DNA of 64,000 bases, from positions 2,161,501 to 2,225,500 of the forward strand of contig JAEVHH010000002.1 of assembly GCA_017607445.1 (NCBI GenBank), written 5' to 3'. This document shows positions 57,298-64,000 of the stretch, in pieces. Position 1 is the first letter of the stretch. Every line of letters starts with the position of its first letter. The position numbers were made by a program, and so were the translations under genes. The notes below the pieces were generated by a model that was given only the letters and a program-made list of their open reading frames with translations, was not told the DNA's origin and searched no databases. This DNA is from Histoplasma ohiense (Eukaryota; Ascomycota; Eurotiomycetes; Onygenales; Ajellomycetaceae).

Positions 57298-58032
57298 AGC
57301 AGTATGTAGAATGGAATAATCCCATCACATCACCCTCACCCTTGCCAGCACAGGACGATCCCTCTCTGCAACTAGCGACTAGTTACGGATTAGTCCCGCA
57401 ATGGATGTGGTTTGTTTTTCCTCTGTTGTTCCGCCCATGCCGTCACCTCATGCCCAGCCCTAAAATGTGGTGGTGGGGACCTGGTGGTTAACTTGTGCAG
57501 CTTAATACAGCTATGTGATACTTTCAGCATCGGGAGGAAGGTTAAAAAAAAACAAAAAAAAAAAAGTTTAGTGGGAACAAGGTCAGAGATAATAAGGGGA
57601 AAATACGAGCAAACCCCCTCCAATGAGAAAAAAAGCAAAAAAAAAGGGCAGGGTTTCCCAGTCGCTTCTCTCGTCGCATGATGATTATCATCGTCTATAC
57701 TGACTTGAGAAAGGGCGCCTTGGAACGTTGATGCATCGTAATATGCAGATCCAGTATGAGAAGCATCCACAAAGTCCGTTCGGGACATGTTTACTTACAT
57801 CTTCGCATTGTAGTTAGTTATACAACACCTATCATGAAGCTGGGTTGTGACTCTTGTGAGCAAATCAATAAAATCGCTGGGCGAATTACTGCCCAGGCGT
57901 ATCCGCTTCCATCGATGACCTGTCAAGCCCATGTGTTGTGTGCTCCACAATGGCTCTCGGGAGTTTAAAAGCATGTAACTAGCTAGCACCCTCGACTCTA
58001 CTAGATGTGCTGGAACTTGTTACCGGACAGCA

Positions 58033-58072
58033 CAGCGGAGCACACCGCAGCACAGCACAGCACAGCACAGCA
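58033..58072. repeat. CAGCA pentanucleotide-like array
   Basis: Imperfect tandem CAGCA/GCACA units (five or more) end in GGCATGG. Non-coding. Confidence 0.6.
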
Positions 58073-59034
58073 TGGCATGGCAAGCTCGACTTCTGAGGAA
58101 CGGTGCTGCAGAATTTGGAGATCGAAGCGAGCGTTGTTCGTATTTCCATCGTCATCGTGACCAGCCTGTTTCCGGCAGCCGATACGTCACTTACCTCCGT
58201 TTTTTGTTATACTGCGTCCTGCCTAACATCTCTCCCTCACCACGCTTACACTGTGTAGCTAAGCTCGCTTGTACTGTACAGCTCGCTGCGCAGCATCGGA
58301 AAATGGGGAACTAAATCCTCCAAGCTTTGCCATCTTCTGGAATTATCACATCCTCAAAGAAAAGAAAAGAAATCCTCCCCCCGGTGAATTCAAGAAACTG
58401 ACATCGGCATCACAGATCTGCCCTCCCGCAATATCCTTTCAAATATCAAAAACACAAACTACACTACAATTCAAGGGTTGCTCCGTGGTCACCGCCCAAA
58501 GCCTGGGCCCGCGCTATCCAGCAAGCTGTTTGCCGGACCCACCAGGCGAGAAACGCTAATCCTGCATAGCATCATCAGGACGCTGGGACACATTATTAAT
58601 CCGCCCTGTTCTCCAGCACAGCAGAGCTTGGAGAGAGAAGCGGAGAGAACGGAAGAGCGCACGCCGGAGACAAAAGGGAAAACGGGAATGGCGAAATAAT
58701 AAAAATAAAATAAGTACATGAAAATAAAAATAAAGAATCCTATCAGCTCCCGGCTTCCGGCTCCCGATTTTGGTTTCTGTTTCTTCCTTTTTGTTTGGCC
58801 CCCTTCTCTGCCTCTGCTTCGTCCCAGGGATTCACTGCTCTCTGGAACCTGATTGCTGCGCATCTACATTCTATTTTTTGAACTTATCCTCAACCCTCCC
58901 CTCCCTGCCAAAAATAAAAGCTTCCCAAAGCTCCAACTTCACCCGAGAGTTCTTCCATCGGGCTCGCCACGCTACCTCATCCTTTATACCATCGCTCCAA
59001 ATATTGCTATATCCGTCTAACCTACCTGTTGTTG

Positions 59035-59082
59035 TGATAAAAAAATATTTATCCTCTTTGATAAAAAAATATTTATCCTCTT
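59035..59082. repeat. Perfect 24-bp tandem duplication in the Ytp1-like leader
   Basis: Two identical 24-nt units (59035-59058 and 59059-59082), each containing ATAAAAAAATATTTATCC. They end 24 bp before the start codon at 59106. Confidence 0.85.
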
Positions 59083-59105
59083 TCTTTCGGCACCCGGTGG
59101 CGGCC

Positions 59106-61480
59106 ATGCTGCGGACCGCCACACCCTTCGTAGCTCCCAATAGAGCTCTCTGCTACCTCCTATTTCTGGCGGTCGCTGTACTCGCGCATGGCGACGATGC
59201 CGGACATCGTACGAAGATGTATATGGATGGTGGTGGTGGTGGTGGATCGGACAGCGCTGGCGAACATAGCAGTAACAATAATGGCCCCACACCGTCCGAC
59301 GGCTCGAGCCCCATGAGCTACTTCGCGTATCAGGAACATGCGGGCTCCATCGTAGCCCATATTGTCCTGATGGTTATTGCCTGGTTCTTCATTCTGCCAA
59401 TTGGTACGCATATCAAACTTAAGTTATATTCGAGCAAAAAAAAAAAAAAAACAATATCGGTTCCTCCCCCCTTGTTTTTCCCCTTCTTTTTGGGCACACC
59501 AAAGTGGACAAAGCAGAAATTACTACAATGGACAAAACGAAACACGCTAAACGAAATTGTCAATTCGCAACCAAGAAGATGAAGTTGATGGATTGCTAAC
59601 CATTTGTGTGCCGCGCACTTGGCACTCTTTCCTCCGCCTGTGTAGGTGTCATGTTAAGCGTCGCTCGATCGCGACTCGCCCTGCCTACGCAATTCTCATT
59701 CCTCATCGTAAACGCCTTCGGGCTTCTGCTAGCAGCGGTGTATAACAACCAAGTCCCCAACCTGTACGAGAACAACGTCCATCACAAGATCGGCTGGATT
59801 GTGACTTGGGTTATGGTTGCGGAGGTCGTCATGGGCCTTTTGTTTGCGTATTCGGGTGGCCGTCGGGACGCCGACACACTCGCTGGCCCTCCCCACGAGC
59901 GAGTTGCCTTTCTCCCCGTTCCGACCACGGATCATCCGCAACACGAATCATATCCCGCGGCGCCTTACCATCAGTACCGCTGGTCGGGCGACAGCGGCCA
60001 GGGCAGTGAAAGGAATACCTCCTCCCTGCGAAGCCACAGCTGCTCCCCAGAACGTGGACGACGACTGTCCCGACCAGGCGACAGTGACGAGTTTGAGGAA
60101 AAGCCAGACGACGAAATTAACAATAATGGCGAATTGCCCGCGGGCACCAGCCGAGTCTTCTGGAGTGGTTTTGTGGATAAGTTCCTCTCGAGACGTGTCC
60201 CCGGACTGCTTTCTAGGCGCGCGCTCGACATCATGAATGTTTTCTATGTTGCCATCGAGAGAACCATTCTGATTCTCGGCTTCATTGCGATAGCTACTGG
60301 AGCTGTGGTTTATGGTGGTATTTTCGTAAGTTAGCTTTTTCTCTTTCTTTTTTTTTCTCTCCCCTTTTGTATTCTTGCCCCTCTCCCCCTGACTTTTCTC
60401 GTCAACTATGACCCCACAAGGAATGGCGCGCTAATAATTCTTCCAGCGGGGCAATGATATTTTCAATGGCCTCGCACATTTCATCAAGGGAGGCATCTTC
60501 TTCTGGTATGGATTGCTCACGCTTGGCCGATGGATGGGATGCTTCGCGGACCTTGGCTGGGCTTGGAATATTAAACCATCACGTGATATGGTGGGGAGAT
60601 GGCGGGCCCGCGTACCCTCAGGGGAATTTACAGAATCCTTCGTCATCTTCTTATACGGCGCCAGCAACGTTTTTCTCGAGCATCTCGCAGCATGGGGCGA
60701 AGCGTGGACTGCGCAGGATTTGGAACATGTGTCCATTTCTGTCATGTTCTTCGGTGGCGGTTTGGTGAGTGACTTTTTTCTTCTTCCGTGGTTTCAAAGG
60801 TGATGTTTCTTTCCCTCCACTTGATGGTACTAATGGACTACATACAGTGCGGGATGCTGGTTGAATCGAAGCGTGTTCAAGACGGGATGAATAATGCCAT
60901 TTTTGCTCCGACTGGCCATTCGGAAGGTTTGCCGTCGGAAGTTGTTGAAGTGCCAAAGTCGCAACGAGTGCCTCTCAACCCCATTCCTGGCCTGATCATC
61001 CTGCTTCTTGGTCTGATGATGAGCTCGCACCACCAGTCGAGTATGGTATCCACCATGGTGCACAAACAGTGGGGAATGCTGCTAGTGGGATTTTCTCTTG
61101 CTAGAGCTGTAACCTACATCCTCCTCTGCCTAAGGCCGCCGACATCGCTGCTGCCCTATCGACCACCTTCGGAACTAATTGCCTCCTTCTGTCTCATTTC
61201 TGGAGGCCTCATTTTCATGCTAAGTGTAAGTGTTGTATCCACTCTCACTTCTTTCAAATTATCTTTGCTAACGAATCCTGTATTCCCTCAGACAAGGAAC
61301 ATCGTTGATGCAATGGATCATTACGATCTCAATGCGATGTTCGTGTTCACTGTCGCCATGGGATTTGCATCATTCGTGATGGCATGGGAAATCCTGTGTA
61401 TTTCTATCAAGGCATGGGCTACAAAAAAGTCCGCACTCGCCATTCCACGTCCAGCCAGCACGTACCGGTTCCCGGCTTGA
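59106..61480 (+). CDS. YTP1: Ytp1-like multi-pass membrane protein (DUF2427 plus Ytp1 domains)
   Basis: Exons 59106-59403, 59646-60325, 60447-60764, 60848-61225 and 61292-61480 give 620 aa. The N-terminus RALCYLLFLAVAVLAHGDDA is a cleavable-type signal peptide. DUF2427 follows, with AYQEHAGSIVAHIVLMVIAW and FFILPIGVMLSVARSRLALP, then YNNQVPNLYENNVHHKIGWI. After a Ser/Pro/Glu-rich loop, the Ytp1 domain has about ten further helices, including NVFYVAIERTILILGFIAIA, HFIKGGIFFWYGLLTLGRWM, PGLIILLLGLMMSSHHQSSM and DLNAMFVFTVAMGFASFVMA. It carries many His residues in GNDIFNGLAHFIKGG and SSHHQSS, reminiscent of cytochrome b561-like folds (inference). The function in yeast is poorly known. The first intron (242 nt) contains an A15 run. 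The frame is open 5' of 59106, but the ATG at 59106 precedes the signal peptide. Confidence 0.9.
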
Positions 61481-62489
61481 GAGGAGCAGAAAAAAAGAAA
61501 AGAGGAAGAAACTATTTTTCTCTCTCAATTTCATTCCTCTTCTCCAAATTTCTACTTACGTGGCGTCTCCATTTTTATCATCTTCGATTTTAGCGATTTT
61601 ACTTACCATTTCTCCCATTCAAAAAGTTGCAGGCTCTCCCTGCTAATAATACCCCCATATTTTCATGATCCTGATTCCATGCTGCTCTCCTCCCCTCCTC
61701 CCCTTCACTCCTTCATACATAATGCCGTTTTATGTTTTTTTGTCCTTGCATTTGTGGCCGTTTCCTCTTCCAGTTATTGTTTTTTGAAACTGCTGAGCGA
61801 CCATTCTGGATGGTGAGAAATATTCAACAGGATATATGAAGACAGTGAATGATAAAGTGGCCCCTCATCCCTCCTCCATCCCCCATTTGTGATTAATAAA
61901 GTGAAGCTTCGCAAAGAGTGTTCAGTCGCAGTATGTCAATTCGTATGCGTAATGTGTTCCTTCTGATATTTTTTGACCTTTTATCTTTCTTTGATACCAA
62001 ACTGATTTCTTCCTCCACTGCCATCACCCTCTTTTTTTTTCTCCTTTTCTTCTCCCACATCTATCCGGGATACCTCCCTTGCGTTCCGGTGGGTTGTATC
62101 ATCATAATCGCCCACTTCATGCTATATACCCTCTGCTTATATTGTCCCTATCTCTTTTTCTTTCCAGGGATTGTATGTCTATCCTTGATAGTTTTGGTGC
62201 GTCCATTGCGCAGGCGCCCAGTCCGATAATTATTCTGAATTTTATGTGTGGTATTTTTTCTCCCCTTTCGCTGCTCGCTGCGTATATCTATGAAGGCTCT
62301 CTCTCATGTTTTAGACCCAACTTACACTTTATCGCGAAAAATGATCTGATTGGCACAAATCTATATAAACCGAATTACCCCTTAATCTTCTATAGTGTAT
62401 ACGTGCAGATATATTTATATCCGTGTATGTTGTATGTGTAACTGCGTCTGTACATCCCACCACGGCGAAACGGAAAGCCCACCATATGA

Positions 62490-62517
62490 CAACGACGACG
62501 ACGACGACGACGACGAT
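62490..62517. repeat. (ACG)n trinucleotide repeat
   Basis: About nine tandem ACG units, non-coding, CpG-rich and uninterrupted, which contrasts with the CpG-poor block at 8.6-10.6 kb. Confidence 0.8.
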
Positions 62518-62633
62518 GGCAGTGGAATGAGAAACGGTGAAAAAGTAAAGCTGGAATAAAAAACCGGCTCTGATCTATTCCGACTATCAAGGTGAAGTTA
62601 TTGTGTATATACAATTTTTAGGTGGGATGCGCC

Positions 62634-62677
62634 TCTCCCACCCTCTCCCTCTCCCTCTCCCTCTCCCTCTCCCTCTT
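62634..62677. repeat. (CCCTCT)n pyrimidine microsatellite
   Basis: About seven tandem CCCTCT units, homopyrimidine on the + strand. A T19 run follows at 62771-62789. Confidence 0.8.
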
Positions 62678-63407
62678 CCAAAACGAACGACTCCAACGCG
62701 ATTCACGTTGGAACGGATTACTTAATAGGGTTTTGTCCTATCGTGGGCGCGTTCGCTGTTGCATGCTGGTTTTTTTTTTTTTTTTTTTTCGTTTTGTTTC
62801 GTTCTGTGTATAGATATTACTCTTCTCCAACAGGGACACATCATGCAGCGGAGAGAGAGAGAGAAAGAAATTACAATGGCAATGTGCGAAGTTCTATCAA
62901 GAGCCCGATGTTCAAGGCAGCGTTTTGCAACCTTTACCTGGGGGCCCCGGGGTGCCGGCTTAAAAACTCAAAACAGAAAGAAATTCAGTCCATCCCCAGG
63001 CAAGAACGCAGATTTAAAATTTTGGACAAAAACCTAGTCAAAGCCTCTTCCCTCCGTTAACTGCATCTCAACTGCATACTAAATCGCGACCTGGGCATTG
63101 GTAGCCTCGCTTCATGACCCCCATGCTGCCAGCGCTTGTCAGCCATCTCGCTTGTGCCGTCCCCCATCTGCAAATGCCTTCGTAGCAGCAAATGTTGCTC
63201 CGATCATCCCGGGAGTAGCGTAACACATCGACAACATTATTACCCTCTCCCACCACCCTCTCCAAACCAACAACAGGATGCCAATGAAACAATCCGGGAA
63301 TTCCCCCACCGACGCGCAGGATGCCGGTGCTTCCCATTTATAAATTTGGAAAAAACAGCAGATCATGTGGTTGCATCAAACATTTCAAACAGCACGCAAT
63401 CAATACA

Positions 63408-64000
63408 TTAGACATCGAATGTCTCATCGGGGAAATCGGGACGGTCTGTAGGCTCGGGGGAGCCTGCCGAGCTCCTTCGCGCCCTCTCCTTAGCTTCAAA
63501 ACGTTGGGCGTATGTGGCAGCCAGACTTGAAGAGAAGGAATTAAGTATTTTGGCCTTCTCCGACTCGAGTAATTTTGCCGTATTCAACTCAACGTCAGGG
63601 AACTTCCATGGGAAATATGCTTTAGAATGAGACCCTTTCACATAGAACATACAATCTATCTTGTGTAGGGCACTACAAAATTCCCAACAGGCGATGCAAG
63701 ATAGTTTTGACACCCCAATATATGGCAATACTGAGATCCCCAAACGACTGTTGCCAATTAGATAGAGTACAAGCATGCATTCGCAATGAACAAAACCCTT
63801 AACAGAATTCCTCCTCTTGAAACTCTTTTGAAGATGAAGCCCTGGAATATTTTTATTCTTTTCTGAAATATCCTTGAGAAGCGAGCTATCACACCGAGCT
63901 TCAAGAATCGCTTCAGCAATCTGACGCCACTTATCTGGGGAGGGGAGCTGAATTTCTCTCTGACTGTGGTTCAGACACTCAACTTCAATGTCTGTATTGA
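63408..64000 (-). CDS. OTT_1508-type deaminase-fold protein, C-terminal 196 residues only
   Basis: The frame is open from the right edge to the stop at 63408, with no intron evident. The zinc deaminase signature is present: FVHCECMLVLYLI (HxE at 63780-63788) and, after VLPYIGVSKLSCIACWEF, the CxxC pair at 63687-63698. Then follows YVKGSHSKAYFPWKFP, the conserved Gly-Ser-His ... Trp-Pro block of this fungal family. OTT_1508-like deaminases belong to the larger nucleic-acid/nucleotide deaminase superfamily that includes polymorphic-toxin effector domains; the fungal members are widespread and of unknown substrate. The 5' part of the gene lies outside the window, so any N-terminal domain is unseen. 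The tail (RFEAKERARRSSAGSPEPTD) is charged and likely disordered. The key zinc ligands are intact. Confidence 0.82.
   Translation of the reverse strand, partial: NTDIEVECLNHSQREIQLPSPDKWRQIAEAILEARCDSSLLKDISEKNKNIPGLHLQKSFKRRNSVKGFVHCECMLVLYLIGNSRLGISVLPYIGVSKLSCIACWEFCSALHKIDCMFYVKGSHSKAYFPWKFPDVELNTAKLLESEKAKILNSFSSSLAATYAQRFEAKERARRSSAGSPEPTDRPDFPDETFDV

Larger units (their letters stand above)
53978..59105. promoter_or_regulatory. 5.1-kb gene-free region upstream of the Ytp1-like gene
   Basis: No gene could be supported; open frames of 60-132 codons overlap on both strands and resemble nothing. The stretch contains an A32 run (54758-54789), an 18-bp perfect palindrome (55016-55033), and four TACTGTACA and five TACGGAGTA/TACTCCGTA copies. 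It also has a CAGCA repeat array (58033-58072). The last 336 bases before 59106 are open in the Ytp1 frame, which may be leader sequence. A large regulatory region or a non-coding transcript are both possible. Confidence 0.35.
61481..63407. other. 1.9-kb convergent intergenic region
   Basis: AT-rich with several simple repeats; a 103-codon hydrophobic open frame (61918-62229) is a translation of T-rich sequence. No gene was recognised. Confidence 0.4.

Noticed and set aside
58770..59105. N-terminal extension of the Ytp1-like gene
   Set aside because: The frame is open, but the signal peptide starts at 59106 and the extension is T/C-rich leader with a tandem duplication.
1..64000. CRISPR arrays, bacterial operons, ribosome binding sites
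   Set aside because: The window is fungal nuclear DNA; no regularly spaced direct repeats were seen.

Overview
The window is eukaryotic and comes from a filamentous ascomycete. Genes are split by short GT-AG introns (mostly 54-120 nt) with CTAAC-like branch points, intergenic DNA is AT-rich with long A/T runs, and the gene set (two-TOG Stu2/Alp14, DASH Dam1, SAGA Ubp8, Set3C Sif2, Ytp1-like membrane protein, stand-alone anthranilate synthase I) is fungal. The style of the proteins and the OTT_1508-type deaminase at the right edge fit Eurotiomycetes, most likely Onygenales; the species cannot be fixed from this sequence alone. About 20 protein genes can be assembled here. Exon structures were rebuilt by hand from splice sites, reading phase and family conservation, not from transcripts.

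Layout. 0-8 kb: a truncated mitochondrial EngB-type GTPase (Mrx8), AP-3 sigma, ribosomal protein eL8 and the microtubule polymerase Stu2. 8-15 kb: mostly gene-poor, with a CpG-depleted block and a PLAC8-family protein. 15-25 kb: epsin, TrpE, a low-complexity hypothetical protein and Sif2/TBL1. 27-45 kb: TMEM115-like Golgi protein, a mitoribosomal CI-B8 protein, cytosolic leucyl-tRNA synthetase, circularly permuted GTPase Mtg3, Sde2, eS10, an M20 carbamoylase/amidase and a HIT hydrolase. 45-54 kb: a mitochondrially targeted CRAL-TRIO protein, Dam1, Ubp8 and a decayed gene. 54-64 kb: a long palindrome-rich intergenic region, a Ytp1-like membrane protein and a deaminase gene running off the right end.

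No secondary-metabolite cluster, intact transposon, rRNA, convincing complete tRNA or CRISPR array was seen. Most genes are housekeeping. Several belong to shared processes: translation (eL8, eS10, LeuRS, mitoribosomal protein, Mrx8, Mtg3), endocytosis and vesicle traffic (epsin, AP-3 sigma, TMEM115), spindle function (Stu2, Dam1) and chromatin (Sif2, Ubp8). Most of the unusual features lie in gene architecture: a start codon split by an intron, microexons of 15, 17 and 25 nt (one carrying the HIT catalytic histidine), and a 3-nt first exon. The non-coding DNA adds two over-represented short palindromic motifs and a CpG-poor block suggestive of RIP-like decay. I did not find a clearly new multi-gene system; the partial deaminase is the best lead.
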